From positions 62,001 to 126,000 of the forward strand of contig MCFH01000001.1 of the NCBI GenBank assembly GCA_002104945.1: a stretch of 64,000 nucleotides of DNA. The letters are read 5' to 3'. A program made the position numbers and the translations under genes. The DNA is from Piromyces finnis. Its lineage: Eukaryota > Neocallimastigomycota > Neocallimastigomycetes > Neocallimastigales > Neocallimastigaceae. Positions 43,364 to 53,282 of the stretch are shown here, piece by piece. Numbering within the stretch: the stretch's first letter is position 1; each line of letters starts with the position of its first letter. A model generated the notes under the pieces. The model was not told the DNA's origin. It did not search any database and was given only the letters and a program-made list of their open reading frames with translations.

Positions 43364-44769
43364 ACTAAGTGTAGTAACCCAGCGTGTTTGACGAGCATTA
43401 TTTGGTTCTTTATTATTAAATAAGCCAACTAAAGGTTTATGGTCAGTATATAATATGGTTTCTTCTTTATTCCCACTTATAAGATTTAAATTTCTTACAA
43501 CAATAAAAAGCTGCGGTTCCTTCTAAGTCAGTTATACTATAATTAATTTCACTATCGTTTAAAGACCTACTAACATAATGAATTGGATGTTCATTATTTT
43601 CATCTTTTTGAAGTAATACACCACCAATACCATTAAGTGATGCATCAGTTCTTATAATAAAATTTTTATCATAGTCAGGATATTTTAAAATAGGAGACTT
43701 AATCAGTCTTTCTTTTAGCATTTGGAAACTTTCTTCAGTTTCAGATGTCCATTCAAATTTCATACCCTTTTTTAATAATTTAAATAATGGATGAGCAATT
43801 TGGGCAAAATCTTTTATAAACTTCCTGTAATATCCTATAACTCCTAAAAATGATCTTAGCTGTGTAAGGTTTGTTGGTGACCTCCAATTTTTAATAGTTT
43901 CAATTTTCTTTTCAACTGGTTTGACACCCTCTACCGATAGAATATGACCAAGGACCTCTACTTCTTGTTTTAAGAAATGACATTTTGAAAGATTTGCTTT
44001 TATACCATTTTCTTTTATTATATTAAAAACCTTTTGAAGATCTAATATATGTTGTTCAAGACTTGGAGAAAATACTATAAGGTCATCCATATAAACAAAT
44101 AAACATTTTCCAATAAGTGGTAGAAATATACGGTTCATTTCTCTTTGAAAGGTTGCTGGAGCATTACATAAACCAAAAGGCATTACTTTGTAATTATAAT
44201 TTTCAAATATTGTTGTAAAACATGTTTTATCAATATCTTCTTTTTTCATTGGTATTTGATGAAAACCAGAGAATAAATCCAATGTAGATAAATATTTTAC
44301 ATTATTACCAATAGAAAATAATATTTCTTCAATATATGGAAGTGGATATGAATCATTTATTGTTATAGAATTTAATTTTCTATAATCTACACACATTCTC
44401 CATTTTCCATTTTTTTTTGGTACTAATAAAACTGAAGAAGACTAAGATGATTGTGATGGTTCTATTAAATCATTCTTTAAAAGCTTTCCTATTTCTTCTT
44501 TTAGAATTTCCATATGTTCTTTATTAGAAATACGATACATTTTCTGTTTAATAGGATCATCTTGATAATTTAATTTCATGAGCTAATAATTTTGATTTAC
44601 CCAAATCATCAGTATCATTAGCTAACACATCTATATTAGTTATTAAAAGATTCTTCAGTTGGTCTTTTGCTTCTTTTTGTGTTTCATCAACTATTTTATT
44701 AATAAGTTGTAATTTAGAATCACTAGTAGTTTTAATTTCTAAATCTTGATACTTATCATTCTGACTAGT
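43364..44769 (-). pseudogene. Gypsy E reverse transcriptase and RNase H
   Basis: The 309-codon open frame from 44396 gives MCVDYRKLNSITINDSYPLP, FSGFHQIPMKKEDIDKTCFT, VMPFGLCNAPATFQREMNRI, catalytic VYMDDLIVFS, LGHILSVEGVKPVEKKIETI, FIIRTDASLNGIGGVLLQKD and HYVSRSLNDSEINYSITDLE. Upstream (44397-44769) the frame holds an in-frame TAG where Trp is expected (SQSS-stop-SSVLLVPKKNGKWR), and a frameshift near 44580. The gene is cut at 44769 by element B1 and continues at 50958. Confidence 0.85.
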
Positions 44770-45374
44770 TGTAAAGATATCAAACGCCTCTGTTTGATAT
44801 CTTTAATGTAACTTAAGCCACAAGTATTATTGTTTAAGTTACACAAATTATATTCAGAAAAAGAAAATGAGACATAATTTATTTATTAATAATTAAAGTT
44901 TAAAACAAAATAAATTATTAATTTATTTTTAATGTTTAACAAGTAAATTAATATTCTCAATTTAAATCCCTAGTTTTAGTATTGTTTTTTTTATAGAAAT
45001 AGATAAATAATAAATGATTAATATATCAATAATACATGGGCACATATTCAAATTAAATGGTACTTAATTTGAATTGCCAATTGTATTTTACTAAAAATAG
45101 TTATAGTTTAAATATTTATTAATAATTAAGATTTTAGTGTAGATTTTAAATAATAATATATAAGAAATAAATAGTTATAATATAATATAAATGTATTTAG
45201 GAAAAATATAAATAGAAGATATTTTTCATCATTTTATCGATGTAATTGTTATTAATAAAATTTCTATTATAATAAAAGATATTTTTAATAAAACAATTTT
45301 TTATTTTATTTTAAATTTTGTGTTATTGTAATAGAATAGATATCCTAATCTATTCTTTCTGTGTCAGCATTACA
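44770..45374 (+). mobile_element. Element B1 5' LTR (LTR-B)
   Basis: 605 bp, TGTAAAGATATC...GTCAGCATTACA. Target duplication CTAGT at 44765-44769 and 50953-50957. Features: a 13-bp perfect hairpin at 44773-44785/44792-44804 with loop GCCTCT; promoter TATAAATAGAAG at 45207-45218; expected RNA start around 45241 (TGTAATTGTTAT). It differs from the 3' LTR mainly by a 21-bp segment next to the TATA motif. Confidence 0.92.
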
Positions 45375-45385
45375 ATAACAATTAC
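45375..45385 (+). promoter_or_regulatory. Element B1 self-priming primer site
   Basis: ATAACAATTAC directly follows the LTR and is the exact 11-base complement of GTAATTGTTAT at 45242-45252, about 35 bases after the TATA motif. No TGG and no tRNA-end match. This is the Tf1/sushi arrangement, in which the first bases of the mRNA fold back and prime reverse transcription. A CCTAAC/GTTAGG hairpin follows (45384-45409). Confidence 0.7.
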
Positions 45386-45491
45386 CTAACTACTTCAAGA
45401 GTACGTTAGGATATCTACCGCCCGAAGAAACTTTGTTGCTACCTTGGTTCAAGAGAGTATTGAAGAAACTTTGTTGCTACCCTAGCAGAAG

Positions 45492-45529
<38 letters not shown>

Positions 45530-45640
45530 ACTCTGATTAATATTATTATTATATAATACAAAACTTGTTCGACACTGTATAACAGATCGAGTTTGAATAA
45601 CTTTTGTATTAACTAACATCGTTTTTGTAGAAATAGTTTT

Positions 45641-45687
<47 letters not shown>

Positions 45688-45785
45688 ACTTACTTGAAAC
45701 AGTAGTAAGAAAACATTTTTTATATTTTGTTTTATATTTAACGTTGGAGGACTTAATTAGTGAGTTTGAAAATTTAAATTTAGAG
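45386..45785 (+). other. Element B1 leader with two long A tracts
   Basis: Contains a duplicated segment (GAAGAAACTTTGTTGCTACC at about 45424 and 45463) and two A runs of about 30 (45497-45526) and 37 (45649-45685) bases on the RNA strand. Short ATG-less. It resembles the A-rich leaders that recruit poly(A)-binding protein in some eukaryotic mRNAs; that role is inference. Confidence 0.7.
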
Positions 45786-48700
45786 ATGGGTGATAGGACT
45801 GTGGGTGTTTCTGGGAATTCGGGGAACATTATTAATGCTCCACCGATATTTTCTGGTAAACAAAGAGAATTGGATGGATTTTTAACCAGAGTTGAGTTGG
45901 TATTTCGTACTCGACCGACACTGTATAATACAGATCGAGTCAAGGTCGACTTCGTTATATCATACTTCTCTGGTAAACCTTTGGAATGGGCTTCAGTGTT
46001 GATGAAGAATAATAGTGGGGTTTTAAACCATTATGATGAATTTGTAGATAGGTTGAAGGCTAATTTTGGCAGTTATAGATACGATACCGTTGTAGCTAAC
46101 GGTAAATTAGATAATCTTCGCCAAAGGAAACTTGGTCAGGTATTAGATTACATTACCGAGTTTCAACGTATTAGCCAAAATTCAAGCTTTAATGACAGCG
46201 CAAAAATCTACATGTTTCTGAAAGGTTTATTACCACCACTTAGGGAGAAGTTGGCTTTCATTGAATCAAACCCAACTTCAATTGAACAATTGATTTCTTC
46301 AACTATTTTAGTTGAAGATATGATGAAAAGGAATTCTCTAAGTGAATTTTATTTTAATGGTAGAAGGGCTAACGATCCTATGGATGTGGATGTATTTAGA
46401 ATTAGTAGAGAAAATAAACGCAAAAGGTATGTGAATATCCAAGGATCAAGTAAAAATTACAATGAAAACATAGACAACTTTGAAGAAGAAAAGAAAAAGG
46501 GGTTATGTTTTCTTTGTAAACAACCAGGACATTTAAAATTTAATTGTCCTAATAGAGTAAAGCCCAGAAAAGTGTTAAGAATTGTGAAAGAAAGGACTCC
46601 AAAAATTGTTAATCCAAAAATTTACAAAGTTGGAGTCAAGGGAGTGAAAAGTGATTTAAACCTTGTGGACTTTTACTTGAGTACCAATGAAGTTTCGGAA
46701 GTTAAGATTAAGGTTTTAATTGATTCCGGTTCTGAATTAAATTTCATTAATCCAAGTCTTGCTGAAGACCTTGGTATTAATTTGGAAAAAGTGGAACCAT
46801 TCCGTGTTTCAGGTGTTAGTGATGGAGTTGTTAGTGTTTGGGAAAGGACTGAGAAGTGCATGCTCCGTTGCAAAAATCACTTCGAAGTAATTCAACTTTA
46901 TGGATTACAAGTCCCCGGTGTTGATGTTATTCTTGGTTTGCCGTGGATAAAGAAGCATAATCCAAATGCTTTCTATGACTCTAAGAAAATCGCTTTTAGT
47001 TCTGGTTATTGTGCCAGACACTGTAACAAAGGTAAAAGAAAAAGAAAACCAAGAAAGAAGTCCAAGAATGATCAATTAGATCATGATGTTCTCGACCGAA
47101 GCTTAACCAAAAAACCGAAAGTAGATTCCTCCGTCCCAAACCATGAAGAAAAAGAATATGTTAAAGGCCGCCTTGTTAGAACCATTAATGATGAAGATGA
47201 CAGCGATGATGAATATATTAGTTTTAATAAAAAAGTTAAATGTATTGTAACGAAAATTAATGAAACATGTAATAATGATAATGAATCATGTAGTAATAAT
47301 AATAATGAAAAGAATATTAATAAAGATAAATTGGTCGCCGTACCAACCCAATATTTAGAATTTAGTGAAGTGTTTAACGAAAAAAATTGTGAAGTGTTAC
47401 CTCCTCATAGACCTTATGATTGTGAAATCAAACTTAAGGATGATTCAACTTTATTTTATGGACCCTTGTATCCATTAACTGAAGTTGAAAGAGAGGAACT
47501 TAAAAAGTATATAGATGAAAATTTAAATAAAGGTTTTATTAGGAAATCATCGTCTCCTGCTGGTGCCCCAATTTTGTTTGTTAAAAAGAAGGACGGTTCC
47601 TTAAGACTTTGTATTGATTATAGAAGGTTGAATAATATTACCATTCGTAATTCATATCCTTTACCTTTAATAAGTGACCTTTTGGATAGGGTGAAAAATG
47701 CTAAGATTTTTACCAAATTAGACCTTAAATCCGCTTATAATCTTGTTCGTATTAAAGAAGGTGACGAATACAAAACGGCTTTTCGTACTAGGTATGGTCA
47801 TTTTGAATATCTGGTTATGCCTTTTGGATTAAAGAATGCACCTGCAACTTTTCAACACTTCATTAACGATGTCCTTAGTGACTATTTAGACGATTTTGTT
47901 ATCTCATATATTGATGATATTCTTATTTATTCTAATAATATCGAAGAACATCATGAGCATGTTAAAAAGGTACTTAAGAAACTACTTGAAAATAATCTTT
48001 ATGTTAAATTAGAAAAATGTGAGTTTGATGTTGAGAAAACCACTTTTCTTGGTTATGTCATTTCAAAGGATGGATTGCAAATGGATGAAAATAAAGTTAA
48101 AGCAATTCTCGATTGGCCGGTTCCCAAGAATGTTAAAGAGGTTCAGTCTTTTATTGGTTTATGCAACTATTACAGAATTTTTATTAAAGACTTTGCTAAA
48201 ATTGCAAACCCTCTTCACAAACTCACTAGAAAGAATGTTGCTTTTAACTGGGTGAAAGAAGATCAGGACGCTTTTATTTTATTAAAATCTCTGTTCACGT
48301 CAGCTCCTATTCTGAAACATGCGGATAGTAATAAACAATTTATTGTAGAAACTGATGCTAGTAATTATGCTGTCGGTGCTATTCTCTCTCAAGAATTTGA
48401 TGGCAAATTACATCCTATTGCATTTCTTTCTAAAAGTTTGACGAGTTGTCAAAGAAACTATCCTATATATGACAAGGAACTTTTAGCTATTGTAGTTGCT
48501 CTTGAAGAATGGCGTCATTATTTAGAAGGTGCACGCCATCCGTTCATAATTTATACTGATCACAAGAATTTAACATTTCCTAGAAAACCTGAAATGTTAT
48601 CTCAGAGACAAATTAGATGGAATTTGTTCTTATCCAGATTTGATTTTAAACTCATTTATAGAGCTGGAAAGAAATCCGGTAAGCCTGATATCCTGTCTCG

Positions 48701-50333
48701 TAGAAGTGACCATTTAGAGAATAATATTAATTCTGATGTTTCTTGTCTTACTATTTCGTTTCATCATAGCGATAACAAACCGTTAATCGATTCTATTTTA
48801 TTAGAACTTAAAAATGACGATTTGTATAATTCTATTGTCCAATTTAAAATGAATGGTTCTGCATGTAATGCACCTATTAAAAATATTGATAAAGTTATTA
48901 TTGATAACGAAGGATTTTTGTTATATAATAATCTTATTTATGTTCCTAAATCTCTTAGGACAAGAGTTTTGGAACTTCATCATGATTCTGTTGCTGCTGG
49001 TCATTTCGGTATTAAGAAAACCACTGAACTGATTTCCAGAAACTTTTGGTGGCCAAGGTTTCATTCAGACGTTAAATCTTTTATCAAATCTTGCGTGACT
49101 TGTTGCAAATCCAAAGTCCCCAGACATAAGCCTTATGGATTGTTATCCCCTTTGGACACTCCCAGTAGGCCCTGGTCTGATATTTCTATTGATTTTATTG
49201 TTGATCTTCCTAAGTCCAGAGATATGACAACTCTCATGGTTGTTGTCGATAGATTTACTAAATTTGCTCACGCCATTCCTTTACGTTGTCTTCCTACTGC
49301 TTCGATTGCTGCTGATGCTTTTATTGCTAATGTCTTCCGTTTGCATGGTCTTCCTGATTCCATCATTTCTGATAGAGGCTCGCAATTTACTTCTGACTTT
49401 TGGTCAAGACTTTGTGACCTTCTTAATATCAATCATTCATTATCAACTGCCAACCATCCGCAGACAGATGGTCAAACGGAGAGGGTGAACGGCATATTAG
49501 AACAATATTTCCGTTGTTTTATAAATAAAAAGCAGAATAACTGGGTTGATCTTATCCCATTTGCTGAATTTGCATATAATAATACTTTACAACAATCTAT
49601 AAATCAATCCCCATTCTTTGCTAATTATGGTTTTCATCCAAAGTTCAGCTTGGAAATCCCGGCTAATGATAGACCTAGTAGAGCTGAACAAAGAGTAATT
49701 GATATGAATGAAAACTTTAAATTATTAAAAGAAAACTTAGAAAAAGCAAAAGAAACATATAAGAAATATGCCGATATGAAGAGAATGATTCCCCCGGAGT
49801 TCGAAGTGGGAAAGAAGGTATGGTTATTGAAAGATTCTCCTGGAACTAACCTAAAGAGAAAATTAGCACCTCAAATGCTTGGCCCATTTGAGATAATTGA
49901 AAAAGTTAGTTCTCTCGCTTTCAAATTGAAACTTCCAAAGACAATGAGATGTCATCCAGTCTTTCATGTTTCATTGTTAGAACCATACTTTGAAAACAAG
50001 TTTAACGACAGGTCTAATCGTAGGAAGAGGAACGTTCACCTTAACACAGATTTAATTGAAAAAATTCCAGAGAAAATTGAAAAGATGAAATCTGTTAATG
50101 GTGAAACATTTTATAAGTTATCATGGAAAGGATTTGACAAATCCACTTGGATTTCTGAAGATCAGATTCCAGATAAACAATTAATACAAGAGTTTGAAAG
50201 AAACTCTAAAAAGTCAAAATATAAGTCGAACGACTCCTCCATGAAAATTAGAAAGAATAAAGTTGGTAATCTAATCAAGCACAGATACCAACCATTTGTA
50301 ATTGAAATTCCTTCGAGAAAAGATTCCTTATAA
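45786..50333 (+). CDS. Element B1 Gag-Pol polyprotein with chromodomain, intact
   Basis: One frame; the first ATG is at 45786 (MGDRTVGVSGNSGN), although the frame is open from a TTG at 45744. Gag capsid (PPIFSGKQRELDGFLTRVEL, FVDRLKANFG), zinc knuckle CFLCKQPGHLKFNC (about residue 240), retropepsin VLIDSGSELNFINP (about 310), the LPPHRPYDCEI linker, RT ([29 protein letters not shown], catalytic YIDDILIYS), RNase H ([28 protein letters not shown]), HHCC finger (LHHDSVAAGHFG, CVTCCKSKVPRH), integrase core (SIDFIVDLP, SDRGSQF, QTERVN), GPFEI segment and a chromodomain-like end (YKLSWKGFDKSTWISEDQ) followed by a basic tail. All catalytic residues are present. Single-frame Gag-Pol plus self-priming is the Tf1-like design. 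With near-identical LTRs and a target duplication, B1 is probably young and autonomous. It sits inside gypsy E. Confidence 0.93.
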   Translation: MGDRTVGVSGNSGNIINAPPIFSGKQRELDGFLTRVELVFRTRPTLYNTDRVKVDFVISYFSGKPLEWASVLMKNNSGVLNHYDEFVDRLKANFGSYRYDTVVANGKLDNLRQRKLGQVLDYITEFQRISQNSSFNDSAKIYMFLKGLLPPLREKLAFIESNPTSIEQLISSTILVEDMMKRNSLSEFYFNGRRANDPMDVDVFRISRENKRKRYVNIQGSSKNYNENIDNFEEEKKKGLCFLCKQPGHLKFNCPNRVKPRKVLRIVKERTPKIVNPKIYKVGVKGVKSDLNLVDFYLSTNEVSEVKIKVLIDSGSELNFINPSLAEDLGINLEKVEPFRVSGVSDGVVSVWERTEKCMLRCKNHFEVIQLYGLQVPGVDVILGLPWIKKHNPNAFYDSKKIAFSSGYCARHCNKGKRKRKPRKKSKNDQLDHDVLDRSLTKKPKVDSSVPNHEEKEYVKGRLVRTINDEDDSDDEYISFNKKVKCIVTKINETCNNDNESCSNNNNEKNINKDKLVAVPTQYLEFSEVFNEKNCEVLPPHRPYDCEIKLKDDSTLFYGPLYPLTEVEREELKKYIDENLNKGFIRKSSSPAGAPILFVKKKDGSLRLCIDYRRLNNITIRNSYPLPLISDLLDRVKNAKIFTKLDLKSAYNLVRIKEGDEYKTAFRTRYGHFEYLVMPFGLKNAPATFQHFINDVLSDYLDDFVISYIDDILIYSNNIEEHHEHVKKVLKKLLENNLYVKLEKCEFDVEKTTFLGYVISKDGLQMDENKVKAILDWPVPKNVKEVQSFIGLCNYYRIFIKDFAKIANPLHKLTRKNVAFNWVKEDQDAFILLKSLFTSAPILKHADSNKQFIVETDASNYAVGAILSQEFDGKLHPIAFLSKSLTSCQRNYPIYDKELLAIVVALEEWRHYLEGARHPFIIYTDHKNLTFPRKPEMLSQRQIRWNLFLSRFDFKLIYRAGKKSGKPDILSRRSDHLENNINSDVSCLTISFHHSDNKPLIDSILLELKNDDLYNSIVQFKMNGSACNAPIKNIDKVIIDNEGFLLYNNLIYVPKSLRTRVLELHHDSVAAGHFGIKKTTELISRNFWWPRFHSDVKSFIKSCVTCCKSKVPRHKPYGLLSPLDTPSRPWSDISIDFIVDLPKSRDMTTLMVVVDRFTKFAHAIPLRCLPTASIAADAFIANVFRLHGLPDSIISDRGSQFTSDFWSRLCDLLNINHSLSTANHPQTDGQTERVNGILEQYFRCFINKKQNNWVDLIPFAEFAYNNTLQQSINQSPFFANYGFHPKFSLEIPANDRPSRAEQRVIDMNENFKLLKENLEKAKETYKKYADMKRMIPPEFEVGKKVWLLKDSPGTNLKRKLAPQMLGPFEIIEKVSSLAFKLKLPKTMRCHPVFHVSLLEPYFENKFNDRSNRRKRNVHLNTDLIEKIPEKIEKMKSVNGETFYKLSWKGFDKSTWISEDQIPDKQLIQEFERNSKKSKYKSNDSSMKIRKNKVGNLIKHRYQPFVIEIPSRKDSL

Positions 50334-50358
50334 ATTAATCTCGCAGGAGCTCGACTTA

Positions 50359-50952
50359 GAGAGAGAGATTGTAAAGATATCAAACGCCTCTGTTTGATAT
50401 CTTTAATGTAACTTAAGCCACAAGTATTATTGTTTAAGTTACACAAATTATATTCAGAAAAAGAAAATGAGACATAATTTATTTATTAATAATTAAAGTT
50501 TAAAACAAAATAAATTATTAATTTATTTTTAATGTTTAACAAGTAAATTAATATTCTCAATTTAAATCCCTAGTTTTAGTATTGTTTTTTTATAGAAATA
50601 GATAAATAATAAATGATTAATATATCAATAATACATGGGCACATATTCAAATTAAATGGTACTTAATTTGAATTGCCAATTGTATTTTACTAAAAATAGT
50701 TATAGTTTAAATATTTATTAATAATTAAGATTTTAGTGTAGATTTTAAATAATAATATATAAGAAATAAATAGTTATAATATAATATAAATAGAAGATAT
50801 TTTTCATCATTTTATCGATGTAATTGTTATTAATAAAATTTCTATTATAATAAAAGATATTTTTAATAAAACAATTTTTTATTTTATTTTAAATTTTGTG
50901 TTATTGTAATAGAATAGATATCCTAATCTATTCTTTCTGTGTCAGCATTACA
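50359..50952 (+). mobile_element. Element B1 polypurine tract and 3' LTR
   Basis: AGAGAGAGAGAT (50358-50369) precedes the LTR at 50370-50952 (583 bp). Relative to the 5' LTR it lacks 21 bp including one of two ATATAAAT repeats, leaving a single TATAAATAGAAG promoter motif. The right copy of the duplication CTAGT follows at 50953. Confidence 0.9.
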
Positions 50953-52167
50953 CTAGTTAAGTAATATATTAATGCATATTGATTAATTTCTTCATCAAAT
51001 TCTTCTATTAAATTAGTTTGATTCATTTCATTAATACTTTCAAAAGATCCAATTTTGTGAATATCATCAGTTTTCTGATATAAAGTATGATCAGAAAAGT
51101 CCATAATTAATTTCATATTAGCTAAAGTTTCTACACCAATTAAGACCTGGAATATATCTTCTTTTTCAATAAGTCTAAATATTTCTTTAGATGTTATATT
51201 ACCAATAGTAATTTCAATTTCATATAGATGCGACTCAATAGTAGTATTGGAATAAGCTTGATATAAAGTTTCTCTAATTTTTGAAACTGGTTTTAATGAA
51301 ATATTATTCTCTAATAAGAATCTTCTAGTAATCATATTTATAGATGAACAAGAGTCCAAATATACAGTAGTTTCTATTCCTTCTATTTTACATTTTGATT
51401 TCACTACTTTATCTTTTCTTATGGTAGAAAGAATTGTAGATTCGTCTTCAATAATTTTAGTAAATTTTAGTGCTTTTGAAAGTTCTGTTTTCAATTTAGG
51501 ACTAATTTCAAGTAGTTGGCCTATTGTTATATTTGCAAATTTTTCACCTATATCTTTAGTTATATTATATTTTTCTTGATCTGCTGAAATAACTAATCTT
51601 TTTGTACCTTTTTCATTTGATACATTTTTTTCCTTTTGACTCGGAAGTTCAATCTCTTTTGCTAGTTCAATTATTTCTTTTTCTCGTTCTTTTTTATTAT
51701 TTCGTTTAGCTTTATCTATAGTGGGTTGATTAATGAATGAAGGATCTAATTGTTTTAATGTTTCTGTTGAATTAGTGCTATTATTAATGTTATTATCTAT
51801 CTTATTACTTTCATTACTTTCATTATTATTTATATTAGTGTCATTATTCATACTCATATTATTATTATTATTATTATTATTTTCATTTTCGATTACAGTC
51901 TCCATTTCTACTTCATTATTTGGAACTTCAATTATATCTTCATAAGTTTTAATGTGGTTCTCTAGTCTCATTACTTGGAACTCTAATTGGTTGTGGATTA
52001 TCACTTAGTTTTTCTTTGGTAGTTCTTTTATATGGTTTAATATCAGTATTCTTTTTAGCTTTTCTTATTACTGGAATAGTAATTTCTTAATTTACTGGTA
52101 CTGATATGGATATTGTAGTAAAAGTAGTATTGGTTTGATTTATGGGAGTATTCCTTCTCCCACTCAT
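50953..52167 (-). pseudogene. Gypsy E pol N-terminus: protease-like region
   Basis: The pol frame seems to start at an ATG at 52167-52165 (MSGRRNTPINQTNTTFTTIS), which overlaps the gag stop as ATGA. An internal TAA occurs near 52085. The 358-codon open part from 52004 includes a helix shared with gypsy D (FANITIGQLLEISPKLKTEL), the retropepsin-like YLDSCSSINMITRRFLLEN with Cys for Gly, and IFQVLIGVETLANMKLIMDF. It ends ALIYYLTS at the B1 insertion (50957) and resumes on the far side at 44769. Confidence 0.75.
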
Positions 52168-53281
52168 AAGTTTAAATGATTTTGATTAGAGTTTATAAGG
52201 CCTTGTTTTTCCATTTCTGCAAGTTCTTGGAACGTATATTTGCAATCTTGCATTTTGTGGCCTACTTGTTGACATCTGAAGCATTTATTTCTTTGAGACT
52301 GGTTAAACATATTTACTTGACTTTGAGGTGTGGTTTTATTAACTTTATTAGTAATAGTATTCATTTTATCAGCATTATTAGAATAATTATTAGAATTTTG
52401 ATATAATTTATTTTCTTCCATATTGGGATAATTATTGTTATTAAATGTATTAGAATTATTAGGATATTTACTATAACCATTATTATATGCATTTTGATTA
52501 CCTTCATAGTTATTATAATTATTGTTATAATTATTATTATAATTATTATTATTAGTATTGAAATTATTTGGGTAATTATTTCTATAATTGTTTCTTTTGT
52601 TAAAACGTTGATTTCTCATATTATAGTTTCCATTGAATCGCATATTATAATTATTATAATTATTATCATTATCATAATTATTATTATAGTTATTATAATA
52701 ATATCCATTATAAGTATATGGACTATCATTATTATTAAAATAATTATAGTTAGCTCCACCACTATATTGAGTAAATAAATTATAATTTTGGTTTTGATAT
52801 GGATCAAAGTAAGGCTGGCTATCAGTAAACATATTAACATTATGATACTGAGGAACTTCAATTGCTGATTCAGCTAATTCGGCAACCTTAAAAGCAGCTT
52901 CTATATCTTTAGGTTGGGCAGTAATTACTTGTGTTCTAATGAAAGGACGAGAAATAATGGAATTACTATAATCTTTAACGGTAATGAATAGTTGGGATCC
53001 AACATTAAGATTTTTATATAAGTTTCCGTATCTCAGTTGAAATCCTTAATACTTTCTTCTCTTTTAATTTTTAGAGACTTAACATTGAAGCATTTTTCTT
53101 GAGGCGTGATTTCTAAGTATTCTTCAATAGCCTCTTTAATATCTTCGATACTAGGATAATTTGTTCCAGTATCACTTTCTGTTTTTAAGTCATCAATGAT
53201 TCCTTTTAATCTACCTTGGACACATTCCTTTTCCCAAGCGAATATCTTTTTGGGATCATTGATGTCAGATAGGTCCATAAC
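52164..53281 (-). pseudogene. Gypsy E Gag with Asn/Tyr-rich prion-like domain and zinc knuckle
   Basis: Begins MDLSDINDPKKIFAWEKECV at 53278, loses one base near 53037 (FN-stop instead of FNLRYGNLYK), and continues in the next frame (ITVKDYSNSIISRPFIRTQV, then AAFKVAELAESAIEVPQYHN). A 140-residue Asn/Tyr-rich stretch follows (PYTYNGYYYNNYNNN), then Arg-rich MRNQRFNKRNNYR and zinc knuckle CFRCQQVGHKMQDC; stop TGA at 52166-52164. The Asn repeats create isoleucine-rich shadow ORFs on the other strand. The right end abuts a B-family fragment at about 53283, so the element's 5' LTR is missing. Confidence 0.8.
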
Positions 53282-53282
53282 T

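Noticed and set aside
45497-45685. Poly(A) tracts as evidence of a processed pseudogene or a LINE tail
   Set aside because: They lie inside the leader of an LTR element with intact LTRs and target duplication on both sides.
49240-49488. Small ORFs overlapping B1 integrase, and similar ones in B2
   Set aside because: Out-of-frame shadows of conserved pol sequence.
52494-52778. Isoleucine-rich ORF on the + strand (94 codons)
   Set aside because: It is the antisense shadow of the Asn-rich Gag domain of gypsy E: AAT repeats read as ATT. No protein-like composition.
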